A stretch of DNA of 64,000 bases. Origin: Umbilicaria muhlenbergii. Taxonomy: Eukaryota > Ascomycota > Lecanoromycetes > Umbilicariales > Umbilicariaceae. Of this stretch, positions 44,944 through 56,600 are shown in pieces. Location: the NCBI GenBank assembly GCA_000611775.1, contig KK106982.1, forward strand, positions 3,033,992-3,097,991. The letters are read 5' to 3'. The position numbers and the translations under genes are program-made. The stretch's first letter is position 1, and the number at the start of each line of letters is the position of its first letter. The notes below the pieces were generated by a model. The model was not told the origin of the DNA. It did no database searches and saw only the letters and a list, made by a program, of their open reading frames with translations.

Positions 44944-45234
44944 TTTGCTCTACTAAGGATTGTTTGTTAACTGAGGGAGCGGTGCGGCGATCGTAGCTTG
45001 GTGGGAGGACGGGGAGCTGAAGATATGGCCTTAGTGGAAGGGAAGGAAGAAGAGGTTGTTTCCGTTCTATGTTGCTCTTTACTTTTACCAGGGATATTTC
45101 AACAGGAGTGTTCGCGAGGCGCTCCGTGACAGAGTTGCATACCTTGTAGCTTTTTGTGTCTTCGGTGGATGTCAGGTCTGATGTTAATATCCATTCTATC
45201 ATGGCGTTATATCGAGGAAAGCCCCGAGAACTCG

Positions 45235-46957
45235 TCAACTCATACCCGCTCGCTCGAACTTCAGAACCAGCTTGTTGCTTTTTGGCCCGCCAACATACCC
45301 ATCAGTCTGCCCAATACCTTCGTCATCAACGATACTAGTCGTATAGTTGGTATAGATCGCGGCAACGAGCAGCTTCATCTCTGCGTAGCTATCAGTCTCC
45401 GCATGTTTCCGGCTCAATACAGCGCAGCAGCTCTGGATCTCTGTGCCACGACCATACACATACCTTGCAGCGCAAACCACTTCCCAATACAACCTCTCTC
45501 TCCACTTCCAAACGCCCAAAACCACCTCGATCTGTCCCCATTCTCATCCGCTCCCAGCCACCGCTCCGGCTTCCACTCTTCCGGTTCCGGAAAGACTTCC
45601 GCATTCCGATGCAACGAGTACGCCTGTGCACTAACCCTCACGCCCCCAGGTATATCGGTATACCCCGCCAACGTAGTCGGCGTCGCAGGATGCCGTGGTG
45701 TCACACGAGGCTGCGGCCCCGGAAATGCAACATGGCACCGGAGCGTCTCGGTCAATACAGCGCTCAGGAGGGGAAGAGCGTCGATGGCATTGGGGGCCGG
45801 TAGGCAAGGGTGGAAAGATCTCGGGTATTTCAGAGGAGGAGATAGTGTGAGCAGTTCGGTGCGGAGGGAGGTTTGAAGAGCGGGACGCTGGGATAGCTCA
45901 TGTAGAAGGTAGCTCACTGTTCTGCCGATGGTGTCGTGGCCGGCTAATAGGTGGTCCATTATTTCGGAGGCGATGGGGAGGTCTGCTGGAGGGGCAGATG
46001 GATACAGTGGGGGGGATTTGCCGGCCTGGGAGTCGAAGGATTGAGAGAGTTGGGTGTAGACCGTGGAGACGGTGCTTTTGGTTACGTCGGCGGCATCTTG
46101 TTTCCGGGTTGCGGCTGCTTTTTCACATAGCTTGAGGCACCATTCCTCTATTTCTAGACTGGCAGCTTCCACCTGTTTCGCAACCACGGGGATGCCGATT
46201 TTGGATAGGAATGACGTCACCTCGGGCAGTTCTTGGGGCCAGAACTTACGGGATCTTCTACTATCGTATAGTTTCAGCCAGTGTTTGCGGTAGTGAACGT
46301 CGTCTAGAAAATTGGAGCCATTGTCTAGCCCCAAAACATAGGCGGTGATGAAATCCATAGCCACGGCAAAGTTGAGCTCATGTACGTCGACATGGATACT
46401 GTTGTTTGCCGCTGCGTCTAGAATAGGTAGGTAGCGGTCGAATAGTAGAGTGTCAGACAGCTTGTGCATTTCTAGCGACGATTGCACGTTGCTTTTGCTG
46501 TAGACGTTGGATATCATCCTCTTCCGGGTCGAATGAGGCTTTCTATCGGTCATGGTGAACATGTTGGGAATACTGAAGGGGCGCATCAGCAGTAGCCATT
46601 TCAAAGGCGGATTTGCGAGTACCCATAATTGGTGAAGAGGTTAGAGTACCACTCAGGCTTGTCGAAGCCACCACCATAGATAGTCCGAATCCCGCCATCC
46701 ACGCAGTCCACGCTGAGCTCATTTGGCGCAAGTCTGACTACATTGCCAAGTCGTTGATGGGCAGCATGTATTGTTCGAGTCTCAAGGCCTCTGTATCTCT
46801 TCCAGAGTATCCACGTAGGGGATATGCAAGTGGTGAAGTGCGCGTTTGGTATCTTCGCAAGGGGAGATAGAAAGACTGGAAATAGAAGAGACTTGTAGAG
46901 AAGTACGGAGAAAAATGCGAAGCCAGCGAGTGCTGGAATGCTCAGAAGGGAGAACAT
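45235..46957 (-). CDS. Cytochrome P450 monooxygenase
   Basis: Exons 46957..46623, 46572..45464 and 45380..45235 (introns 50 and 83 bp) give 529 residues. An N-terminal membrane anchor (LLSIPALAGFAFFSVLLYKS) is followed by a Pro-poor hinge. The I-helix oxygen-binding motif is AGHDT (in IMDHLLAGHDTIGRTVSYLL), the K-helix ExxR is ETLR, the PERF-type motif is PERW and the heme loop is FGSGERGCIG, with Cys as the axial ligand. Both introns restore known family text: NYGIPNMFTMTDRKPHSTRK, and FALQEMKLLVAAIYTNYTTS. The GHDT in place of the usual GxDT/ADT is acceptable. Substrate is unknown. No PKS, NRPS, terpene synthase or other tailoring gene lies nearby, so membership of a cluster is not supported. 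The gene crosses a moderate C-to-G skew switch near 45745. Confidence 0.93.
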
Positions 46958-47375
46958 TGCAAGGAAAGGGCAAGGACAGTAACGCCCAAAGTCCTTATCG
47001 AAGCTGAGGAGAGAGGCCCAATGGCGGTTTTAAGACAGGCAGCTTCATCGAGACTAATGCAAGCCGACAAATAGTTCCATCCATCTTATCCGTCAAGGTT
47101 CCAACTGTTGGGTATTCAGGATGTCTGCATATGATCTGCACTTTATGATTGAAGCGCTGGTTGTGTCCCTCTGCTGGGGTACGGGCGGGGGCCTGAGGCC
47201 CTACAGTTAGCCTTGGCGGAAGATTTCCATTGGTTGGGCATCACCTTCCACTTCCAACCGACAACCATCAGTCAACAAGCTCAAGGCAGGCTAGCATCGC
47301 AGTGAGCATGGATCTTATGTGTGGTATCCCATGAGCTCCGGCGATTGAGGTCTTGACTGGCTTGCTTGAGGATCA
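46958..47375. other. Divergent promoter region between P450 and SET genes
   Basis: A 418-bp spacer; no gene seen. It should contain both promoters. Confidence 0.5.
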
Positions 47376-50203
47376 ATGGCCACCGTGGAAGACGTCCGGA
47401 GAGACGGACTCGTACTACTCAACTGTTCCTATTCTGGCACCCACTGTTCTTATGACGAAAAAGACCTCGATCATGCTTCGAGTAATTTCTCGAAGAGGCG
47501 GGCTTTGCTTAGTTGGTTTGAAGCCCATGGTGGTACCATGGCGGGACAAATTGAATTAGGCCATGGACCTTCTCAAGGGTTTTACTTGGCCGTAAGAGCG
47601 GGACACGATTTATGCCCAGGGAGCTGCGTTATCTCTTGCCCAAAAGCGCTTACACTTTCCTACCTGAACGCTCTGTCACCAGAATTTTCAAATGGTCAAA
47701 ACCGTGCATTTCCTGTCAATTTCACAGAGAATGTGGATCCCCATGTCGTTGTCCGCTTTTTCCTAATGGAACAGTACCTGTTGGGAAAGGAGTCATTCTG
47801 GTGGCCGTATATCGATCTACTACCTTCACTAGATAGTCTAGAGTCTCTGAATACGCCGATGTGGTATTCCGAAGTAGATGCCCTTTGGATCCGTGGTACT
47901 AATCTCGAGCAGGCTGTGCAAGACCGAGAAAGGAGCTGGCGAGCGGAGTATGAGGATGGTCTTTCGCAGTTGCTCTTGGAACATTGGAAGTTCTACTCAG
48001 GCATGCTCAAGCGTGCCAAAGAGGGATACTCGTGGTGAGCAATAATGATCGCTGATATTGTAAGGGAAACTAATTCTGGAAGGGACCTTTACAAGTGGGC
48101 GGCTACAATTATGAGCTCTCGATCTTTTCCTGCTTCGTGTCTGACCAATACACCGAGAGAAAATAACAATCTGGTTGATGCAATACCAAGAGATCTTGAC
48201 CTGACAAGGAATTCCTCCGTCCTTCTTCCAGTCTTTGACCTTGCAAATCATCATCCTGATGTACGAGTAACGTGGGAGTGGAATCCCTCGGACTGCCGCT
48301 TGATGATCGACGAGCGTTTAGAGGCAGGGGCGCAAGTCTGCAATAATTATGGACCAAAAAGCAACGAAGAACGTGAGTGAAGACACCAGGGGACCCACTC
48401 GAGAAGGAAGCTGAGAAAACCCCTCTAGTTGTCATGGGGTATGGCTTCAGTCTTGAGAAAAATCCCACTGACCAGTATGCCTTGAAGATGGCACGGAGAG
48501 CCCGAACGGGCAACCATGCTGTTGAGCAACCGCCGCAGGATCACACAGTCTCAAAAGCCCCGAACGATGTCCTCACTCCGAGTGTTGCTCATGGCGCAAA
48601 AGGCTCGGGTCACAGCGTTCTTGCTTCAGATATCCGGAACAGTGCTAGTCCAGACCGGGATCCTATCCCTAAGACTCAGTGGCAAGAGTCTGGAACCAAC
48701 TTTCCGGAGGAAAAAGGTCTGGCCAAGAGAAGACGTGAGGCCAACATCCAAGACGAGTCAGTCGCCAAGGCAACATATGGGGGACTTCCAGGTGAGTATT
48801 ACGAGAACAAGAATATGGACTGCCTTTCCAGAGTAAATCTAAGAGTGGGCTACGGTGGAAGAAGACAGGTCTCGACGAAACATGCAGCACAGAATGACAC
48901 CCTAAATCCTAATGAAAACCGGACATCATCCAAGAGTTTAGGGCTTGAGAACTGCCCTGAAGTTGACATTCACTATATCAGGCTGCCGTCTCATAGGTTC
49001 GGGGACTATCCCAATGGAATCAGTGCCTTAACCGCCTTTCCTCAGGAATTGCTAGATGATATCTCTTCGATCGTTGCCAATGACCGTGAGAGAGCCAGTC
49101 ATACTTCCGGGCAGTGTGGAATTCATAAGTGGGATAACCAGCTCACACGTAACAAGCTTAACGTGATATGTCATCTCATGATGGTTCTTCAAAAGCAGTA
49201 CGCAGGTATAGTCCAATGGGACAATAAGCTGCCTGAATCCTCTCAGACAGAGAAGCAATTCCACGCAGCGCGCTATCGAGCGTCACAGCTTTATATTCTC
49301 AACACAATTTTCAACAGGCTACGTCATATGCTCCGCGAGCTATCCGGACCGAATTCCGTCACTAGGGATGTGCGAGTCGTTCGTTTGGAGCATCTCCTGG
49401 CCGAATCGCCATCAGGCTTCGCAAAAGACTTCCGCAATGCGCTCAAGATCGGTCTCGGTACTCGTAAGACCATGAAGATCCGTGAGGCGGGCTGGGTGGA
49501 TTTAGTATTCACACTCTGGGTCTGCGGACTCTGGATCTGGAAGTCAGGGTTGGACCAGGAGGATGAGGAGGAGCTAGCTCAAGTGGCTTTCAATGCTAGA
49601 ATATTCCAGTGGCTGGGTTTCTTGCGAAACATATATTGGGCAGGTCTTCTTTCTGTGGATGAGCATCAACTTCACAGCTGTTATGGGAACACAAGGGTCG
49701 TTGAAGGAGAGGACTCGCCCTTGGGCGGCCTAGATCCTTCGAACTGCAGTGGTGATGACCCAGCGGCCGTTTCTACAGAACAACGACTGATAGCGGAGTC
49801 CTATCTGGCCATTGTGCACATCGTTGCCGCATGCTATCCAAATTCTGTGTTTGCGCGTCCAGAGTGGACCGTTGATTTTCTTGCATGGGGGCTTAGTATC
49901 GTGAATCAAGAGGGGTTCATGTGTCTTAGCCTTGAAGGAAAGGAGGGGGATGATACATGTGACGAGTACATGCTGTTCATGGAGTGTGATCATGAAAGTG
50001 GCTTTGTTTCTGAAGATGCTGCTGGCGATGCTGCTGGCGATGCTACTGGCGACGGCGTCGGCGATAACGCTGGGGACAATGCGAGGGGTGCTACTGTAGA
50101 TGTCATCAGAGACACTGCTGGCACCGCCGGCGGCGATGCCGCTGGCAGCAGCGCTGTGGATACTGTAGACATCGACACGGACATGAGAGATGCACCACGG
50201 TAA
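47376..50203 (+). CDS. SET-domain lysine methyltransferase-like protein with long C-terminal extension
   Basis: Exons 47376..48034, 48083..48372 and 48429..50203 (introns 48 and 56 bp) give 907 residues. The N-terminal ~350 residues are a SET domain of the SETD3/RKM/Rubisco-methyltransferase type. It starts LLSWFEAHGGTMAGQIELGH and continues LYKWAATIMSSRSFPASCLT. The signature VFDLANHHPDVRVTWEW precedes the catalytic CNNYGPKSNEELVMGYGFSL, restored by intron 2. Such enzymes methylate lysines (or histidine, as SETD3) in ribosomal, cytoskeletal or other non-histone proteins. Instead of a compact substrate-binding domain there is a ~250-residue low-complexity linker, then a helical region (NKLNVICHLMMVLQKQYAGI, GWVDLVFTLWVCGLWIWKSG) and an acidic Ala-Gly-Asp repeat tail. 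The substrate cannot be deduced. Confidence 0.8.
50015..50160. repeat. Ala-Gly-Asp coding repeat at the 3' end of the SET gene
   Basis: Degenerate 12-bp units (GATGCTGCTGGC and variants) encode an acidic tail of AAGD, ATGD, GVGD and NAGD units. Early units are nearly identical and later ones diverged, as in slippage-grown minisatellites. Confidence 0.75.
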
Positions 50204-50450
50204 TTATCATCTTTAGGGTGAAAGATTCTCCTTTCCAAGAGTCCTAAACCCATGTTCGCGCTTCTAATGATTCCAAAGATATTTGCCAGTTAGAGGCCGA
50301 AACGTCATCAGAACGTCGACCAAGCCTTGATCTTCGTTATGATACAAATGTCCTGTAACACCGACATGGAAGCACCCCTGCTATGATACAAACGCCGTTG
50401 ATATGCCCCCGAACGCCATGCTACCCTACCAAATCAAGATACGCAGCCCA

Positions 50451-51153
50451 TCAACCTGCCGCCTCCTTCACCTTCCCAGCTTCCGGAGGCTCATCTATAA
50501 ACTGCGGCACCTCGTCGACCATAAACCCCGGCGTCTCCCCCACGCCCAACGAACTCTCAAACTCCACCTCCTCCCCTAGCGCCTCCAATTCCGCATCCAG
50601 CTCGGCCTCGTCCACATCCTCGGGCACATCATAACTCCGACTCATACTCTCCTGGATATCATTTCCCATCTCCATCAGATCCTGCATCTCGTCCTGCATG
50701 CGTTCGATCTTATCGATATCAATCTTGCCATACTGCTGCCTGAGCGTCTTATTTGTGCTCTTCATCGCGTCGACCGTCGTCATCACGTTCTTTAGGTTGT
50801 CCGTCATCATGGACGCTTGCTCCATGTTCCAGGACTGCTGTTGCAGCTGGTCGCGCTGACCTTCGTACATTTTGCGCCGTTGCAGGATCTTGAGCGCTTT
50901 TTGCTTCAGCGCCGTTTTGCCGGGGCCGTCGCGCATTTTGGCCATGCGTTGTTGGTAGGTCGTTAGTTCGGCGTTGAGTTTGGCCAGTTTGACGTCGATG
51001 GACTCGACATGTGTGTCTGTCTGCGAGGGGGGAAGGGGTCAGTGAGAGGGGGGGAGGAGAGTGGGTGTGGGGGTAGGGTAGACGGACGTTGGAGATGGCG
51101 TTGGCGAGGGTTGGTTTGGGGCCTGTGTTCTTGGCGCCGAAGAGGCGGTTCAT
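50451..51153 (-). CDS. vps60: ESCRT-III protein Vps60 (CHMP5)
   Basis: Exons 51153..51088 and 51020..50451 (67-bp intron) give 211 residues, close to the usual ~220. The chain begins MNRLFGAKNTGPKPTLANAI, the N-terminus typical of Vps60/CHMP5 rather than Snf7. It continues THVESIDVKLAKLNAELTTY, MRDGPGKTALKQKALKILQR, RKMYEGQRDQLQQQSWNMEQ and IDIDKIERMQDEMQDLMEMG. The acidic C-terminal half has DEAELDAELEALGEE, the region that binds the Vta1 cofactor. The protein acts in multivesicular-body sorting with Vps4 and Vta1. The intron donor is the unusual GTCCGT, but the branch site (CTGAC), acceptor and phase all fit. The gene lies on a C-to-G switch. Confidence 0.9.
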
Positions 51154-52226
51154 GATGGGGGAAGGAATGGGGCGGGGCGAGCTGAAGCCAACAACAGATC
51201 TGTACAAACTGCGCAAGATCGAGAGGTTTTGCACGTTGATGAAGTGGTGATTTGTGGCCAGCGAATCATATGCCTGGAGTTTGGGTCGAAGGCCGTGATC
51301 CAGAATGGATGGACCGTGCGGCGAGCGGGCGTCATCCCGGGCCTTAGCTCCCTTCGTTTAGCGTGGTGCGGCAAGGCTGAGGATCTCACGGGACCACGTT
51401 GCTGGCATGTCTCATGGCTTCCTCTCATGGCACAACTCGGACCCGGCCATGGAGAACAACGCAGTTGGGGTCGCCGCGGTGACATTGAGGGCCGCCCAGT
51501 CGTAGCGTATGATCTATTCACTCTCGTTCATTAGCCGTATCAGACCGCCTTCGAAATTGTCGATGTGACCCTGCGGATAAAGGGGCCGGCGATCGCCCAT
51601 AACACTCCTAGGCGTAGCTGAAAGCAATTTCATAATACCTTTAGAATTAGAAGGCTCCATCTGTTGCACACTTGCATATCCTTCCCTGAAAGCCCGTGCG
51701 ACTGGAACTTGTGCCAGTGAACGCTTTAGGATAAAGAAAGGTCTTTCAAGCGTTTGTGCACTCTACCACCCATGTGCGACTAAAACATCGGCAACAGAAC
51801 ACATCGGACAACCACAGCTAGAAGCCGGCAGACCACCTGCTCCATCTGGCGCAACGGTGGCAACAGCTGCATACTACACAATTCGCGGCTCTGCTCCAAC
51901 ACACCGGGTCACCCCGTGGCCATTCTCTTGTGCAACCACTGGCTGATGTGGTAAGTCGGACGGATTGAATCATCCTGAAACATCGGTGGTAAGCTGATGC
52001 TCGTCACGTTGCACAAGCGGCCATCTCGAGATTCAATCCCTACATACACGGTTTCTGGAAAAGCCGTCGATAAAGTTGTTGACTACAAGGCGGAAGGAAT
52101 TGTTCTGTCGAGCACAACGACAATCCGCATGACCAACCTTCAGCACAGCCGCATCGCCCGACATAAGAGCCTCATTCCTCAAGGAGACGTCACACGTCTC
52201 CCAATCGTCCCATCTTCTAAGACAAC
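51154..52226. other. Divergent intergenic region between vps60 and the SAPS gene
   Basis: About 1.07 kb with no supported gene; contains both promoters. Short open frames here overlap on opposite strands and match nothing. Confidence 0.5.
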
Positions 52227-55200
52227 ATGTTTTGGCGCTTTGGGGGATACGCAAATATCTCCACACTCGACACTATTCTCGACAAGCCTGATGTCACCCT
52301 CGAAGAATTACTCGATGAGTCGGATCTTATACAAGAGCTCAAGCAGCATAATACGAAGTTGATTGAGTACCTGAGGGACGAAAATGTCTTACGGCGACTC
52401 CTCGAATATGTGATTGCACCCATACCTCCACCACTTGACGATGAGGGCGACGAAGAGATCGAGGAGACTACATTCATAGAGAGGGCATTGAGTCCGGTCA
52501 GGAAATCCAGGGAACAGAAAGAGAAGACAAAAAGGCTGGAAGAACGTGAGGAGAGGGAAAGGGCGGAAAAGACACGGTCGAAGTATGCATACATCGCGGC
52601 TGAGGTTCTGTCGTCCGAGACATGGTCAATTTTGGAGGCTTTGATGGAAAATCAACAACATTTACGGGTGTTCTGGGACTTTCTAAAACGTGAACCATTG
52701 TTGGATATGACAACGGCGGGCTATTTCACAAAGATCAACGAGGCATTGATGGATAAGAAGACCGAGGAAACCCTGGAATTCGTCAAGTCATTAGACGGGG
52801 TTATACCGGCGATGCTGCAGCATGTTGATTGCCCAATGGTGATGGATCTTCTGCTCAAGATTATAAGCATGGAAAAAAGCGAAGGAGGCCAGGGTATTGT
52901 AGACGTATGTTTCCATAGCCCAAATCGAGCAAAACGTGCTGACGAGTTTCTTTAGTGGCTACAGAGCCAGAATCTAATACCGCTGCTGCTCGCATATCTA
53001 TCAGGCGATCATCCACCGGCAACACAAACATCCGCGGGTGATTTCATCAAGGCCATCATCACCATCTCGGCAAATGCCTCTCAAAACGAACAATCATGTA
53101 TAGGCCCAAACAATCTAACAAGACAGCTTGTCTCCGAAGCATGCATTGAGTCCTTGGTTTCAGACATGTTACGTGGTGGCAATCCTTTGACCGTGGGTGT
53201 GGGCATTATAATTGAGGTGATCCGCAAGAACAACTCCGATTACGATCCAGATGTCGGTGCAGCAGACTCTGCTCCTTCAAGTAATGATCCTATCTACCTA
53301 GGTACCCTTCTTAGGATATTCGCGAAGCACGTGCCCGATTTCACGGAACTGATATTAAGTCCTACTCATACGGTTGCTAGCGGTGATAGCACCATGACAA
53401 TCAAAAGAAAAGAGCTGAGTGTAGCCTTCAAAGGCAAGATTGAACCGCTAGGATTCGATCGCTTCAAGACTTGCGAATTGATGGCGGAGCTTCTACACTG
53501 CAGCAATATGGGTTTGTTGAATGAGCAAGGTAGCGAAGCTTTCGTCAAGCGTCGGGATGAAGAAAGAGAGCGATTAAAGGCTGAAGGCATGCTGTCAGCG
53601 CAACGAGAACCGAGGTCAGAGACTACAGAGTTCTCCGAGGACAGCAACGGTGTCCAGAATGGCGCTTTCTCACCCTTGGCGCTTGAATCGGGTTCACAAG
53701 AAGAAATACGCAAGCTAGAAATAGCAAACAGTGCGGATGACGATGGTTTTGAAGATGTTGGGGCTTCTGCAGACCTAGGTGACATTACTGACCACTTCGG
53801 TGGCAAGGCTCCGTTTGTGATTCATTCGGAACCTTCGCAGCCCATAGATCGGACAGCACAAACAAGGCCTAGGCTGGACCTCGATGAAGACTTTGTTGAC
53901 GAGCCACTGACTTCTCCTCGACTTGAAGCACTCGATGAGAAAGAAGCAGAAGTGCCGGAAACCACAGAAACACTCGATATCACCCAACCCGAGCCTGGAT
54001 CCCCCACGTCGGGCTTAACATCTGGTGTCAGAGACCTGGAAACAGACGACGATACGGTCATGACCCATGGAGAAATATCGCACCTCGAAGGGAGCCATGA
54101 CTCGGCGCTGGATTCGACTCCTGCGGCGCCGTCAGAACTAGCTCATCACGCACCAAATGGAGATGCACCTCCATTACCACACCGGGATCGCCATTTCGAG
54201 TCTCTAGATGCCAGCAGTCCTGGAAACATATCTCCACATCCTGATGATAAACCTGCTCCACTATTCGCGAGTCGCTCAGAACCAGCTCTCCATGGAGAGG
54301 AGACATCTTTGCAATCGACTGAGCATGCAGCAGGAAGTGGCGACAGTCGAGAAACAATTGACACCACCGTTGGCGAGGAAGGCGACAGTTCCCGATCGGT
54401 GCTGATGAGCGGGAACGATCAAAACTTTGCGCCACACGTTGAGAATGATATCGATGGCCAGCCAATAGTGGGTGACTTTTTGAAGATGATGTTTGTGGAA
54501 CACAAGGTTGTTCCAACTATCTTGGTGAGCTGATCAACGTCATTTCATCAGTAAGTCAAGGACGAGTAGCTGACATTTCCCGCCTCAAGGATTTCTTCTT
54601 CCGCTTCCCGTGGAATAACTTTCTTCACAATGTAGTATACGATGTTGTACAACAAGTTTTCAATGGTCCGATGGACCGGGGTTACAATCGCTCTCTCGCA
54701 ATCGATCTTTTCGAAACTGGAAGAATCACGGAACGAATCGTCGACGGCCAACAACGAAGTGATGAAGCGCAAGCAAAAAATAACATGCGATTGGGGTACA
54801 TGGGACATCTTACCTTGATCGCAGAAGAAGTCGTCAAATTCAGCGAACGCCATCCGCCGGAACTGTTATCACCGGCGGTTCTTGACCGAGTAACGAGTAA
54901 GCAATGGAGCGACTACGTAGAGAACACGCTATCAGAAACTCGAGAACGAGACAACGCCATCCTCGGCGGCGTCCGACCCGACATGTCCGTCGGCCCGCGC
55001 CAAGCCGTCCTCAATGCCGTCAACGCCGCCCACGGTTTCGGCACCTCGGGCTCCTCCGCTCTCACCAACGCCGGCCTCAACGGTGGCGGTAGCGCCGGAC
55101 TGGACAGTATGGACCTCGCCAACGGCGGTAGTGTCTCAAGCGGCACATTCGGCCTGAATTCCGGTTCTTCGCTCTCGAGTAGCGGTTTCGGAAGCTCGAG

Positions 55201-55321
55201 CGACGAAGAGGACGAGGAGATGGAGGAGATGGAGGAGAATGATGGAGCTACAGGTGGTGGTAGGGGCTCGGATCATGTGGGTGACCTTTCTTTTGAGGAT
55301 GTTGATATGAGTGACCGATGA
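52227..55321 (+). CDS. SAPS-family regulatory subunit of Sit4/PP6 phosphatase
   Basis: Exons 52227..52904, 52956..54524 and 54590..55321 (introns 51 and 65 bp) give 992 residues. The N-terminus MFWRFGGYANISTLDTILDK and the blocks VTLEELLDESDLIQELKQHN, LIEYLRDENVLRRLLEYVIA and DWLQSQNLIPLLLAYLSG (across intron 1) are those of SAPS proteins (yeast Sap155/185/190, human PPP6R1-3). Later blocks are VGVGIIIEVIRKNNSDYDPD, FDRFKTCELMAELLHCSNMG and DFFFRFPWNNFLHNVVYDVV (after intron 2). The helical-repeat scaffold holds the Sit4/PP6 catalytic subunit and directs it to targets in growth, TOR and cell-cycle control. Between the two SAPS parts lies a long acidic disordered insertion (about residues 390-740). 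The tail is Ser/Gly-rich and acidic. Confidence 0.93.
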
Positions 55322-55820
55322 TGTTTGGAGTCGTCTGCAATGACTCTTGCACATTAGCATCTCTTGGAGCTTGGCTGGGGAGGCCTTGCATGGCTCTGTG
55401 TGTGTGCGCCGTTCGGATATGGGCTACATGGGCGGCGAAGAGGCATGAGAGCATGTGTGTGGGGTGCTTCGAGCGCTTGAATCAGGTCTATACTAGGCAT
55501 GCAAGCATTTGTTGCGATCCACAACGGCTCGAACCTTCGCCCTGCCTGGTGTGGGTTCTTGTCATTGTCTTATTATTATCACTACTATCTGCTACCTCCT
55601 TCCCTGTCCTCGATGTCCTGTGTCATGAGCCCCTGTAACGATCCGCATCTTACCCCGACCGTCCACCTCCCCATCAATTTCCAAGACCCTAGCCTCTCCA
55701 GCTCCCTTGTCCGTCCGTCTCGCAAACCTTCTTTCACCCCACCCCACCACTCCACCCCCTCCCATCCGTTCTTCTCCCCTCACAATCGAGAACTTCCGCT
55801 AACCCAATCTCCACCCACAG
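55322..55820. other. Intergenic stretch; probably contains the missing 5' exon of the next gene
   Basis: It holds the 3' region of the SAPS gene. From about 55640 it is strongly C-rich. A CCACCCACAG acceptor ends at 55820. The exon before it could not be fixed. Confidence 0.45.
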
Positions 55821-56600
55821 CTCTCCTTCACCTCCCCCTCCACCCACCCCCCCGTCTCCGCCACCCTCTCCCTCTCCGCCTTCACCACCCCCTCCCTAAC
55901 CACAACCTCCTCCTCAACGTCCAACCCCCTCACCCCCAACCCCTTCGCCCCCGCATTCACGTCCACATCCGCCTCCGCCCCCACACTCAGCACGTCGCCC
56001 CTCCCCCTCCCCGCCCCCCTCTCTCTCCGCCCCTCCCGCGCCCGCCGCCAACTCGCCGCCCGCCTGGCGTTGCACTCGAAGAACGCGTCCTTGACTCCTG
56101 GGGTCAAGACCGCGGCCAGTGTGGCGGAGGTGAATGCGCAGGCGGATGATGCGGTGGCGGGGAGGAGGAGCGAGACGCCGTTTGGGGATTTGGCGGATCT
56201 GGGGGGGGAGGAGGACGAGGAGGAGGAGGTGGAGGTGGAGGGTGAGGAGGGACATGAAATGCCGATGCCTGGGATGGGGATGGGGATGGGAGAGGGGGGG
56301 AGTGGTGGCGGGGATGATGAGGGGGGGAGGGGGAGTGGGACGGGGGATGAGAGGGGTAGTGCNNNNNNNNNNNNNNNNNNNNNNNNNNNNNNGGGCAGGC
56401 TCATGAGGGGGGGGATGAGGGTTGGGCCGGGGAAATGGGTTTCTGTGGAGGAAGAAGGACAGGGAGAGGGAGAGGGAGAGGGAGAGGGCGAGCGGGGAGG
56501 GGAAGAGGGGGAGAGTAGTGATAGTAGTTTGAGTAGTGAGGAGGAGGAGGCGGAAGCGGTGGGGAGGGTGAGTGACGCGAGGGTTAGGAGTTTGGATTGA
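55821..56600 (+). CDS. Acidic protein of unknown function, 3' exon, interrupted by a sequence gap
   Basis: The frame opens after a splice acceptor ending at 55820 and ends with TGA at 56598-56600; 30 unknown bases (56363-56392, ten codons in frame if the gap size is right) lie inside. The visible text starts LSFTSPSTHPPVSATLSLSA and passes through a Thr/Ser/Pro-rich part. It then reaches a conserved-looking block, RARRQLAARLALHSKNASL, TPGVKTAASVAEVNAQADDA and VAGRRSETPFGDLADLGGEE. The rest is Glu/Gly-rich (EEDEEEEVEVEGEEGHEM; SSDSSLSSEEEEAEA). I recognise no domain. The frame is chosen because the block continues smoothly through it while the other frames are pure low complexity. The 5' exon and start are unknown. 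Confidence 0.5.
   Translation, partial: LSFTSPSTHPPVSATLSLSAFTTPSLTTTSSSTSNPLTPNPFAPAFTSTSASAPTLSTSPLPLPAPLSLRPSRARRQLAARLALHSKNASLTPGVKTAASVAEVNAQADDAVAGRRSETPFGDLADLGGEEDEEEEVEVEGEEGHEMPMPGMGMGMGEGGSGGGDDEGGRGSGTGDERGSXXXXXXXXXXXGRLMRGGMRVGPGKWVSVEEEGQGEGEGEGEGERGGEEGESSDSSLSSEEEEAEAVGRVSDARVRSLD
56363..56392. other. Assembly gap (30 N)
   Basis: Thirty unknown bases, the only ones in the window, within the most G-rich part of a skew island. True length may differ. Confidence 0.99.
56461..56488. repeat. GAGGGA microsatellite
   Basis: About 4.5 copies of a 6-bp purine unit, encoding alternating Glu-Gly in the acidic protein. Confidence 0.9.

Noticed and set aside
45154-45876. + strand open frame opposite the P450 gene
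   Set aside because: It overlaps the heme-binding exon of the P450 in antisense and has no family resemblance.
45235-50203. A secondary-metabolite gene cluster around the P450 and SET genes
   Set aside because: No backbone synthase, transporter or pathway regulator lies next to them; neighbours are an unknown helical protein and vps60.
55499-56149. Pro/His-rich + strand frame before the acidic protein
   Set aside because: The alternative frame (56070 onward and its upstream reading) gives coherent, conserved-looking protein; this one is C-rich low complexity.
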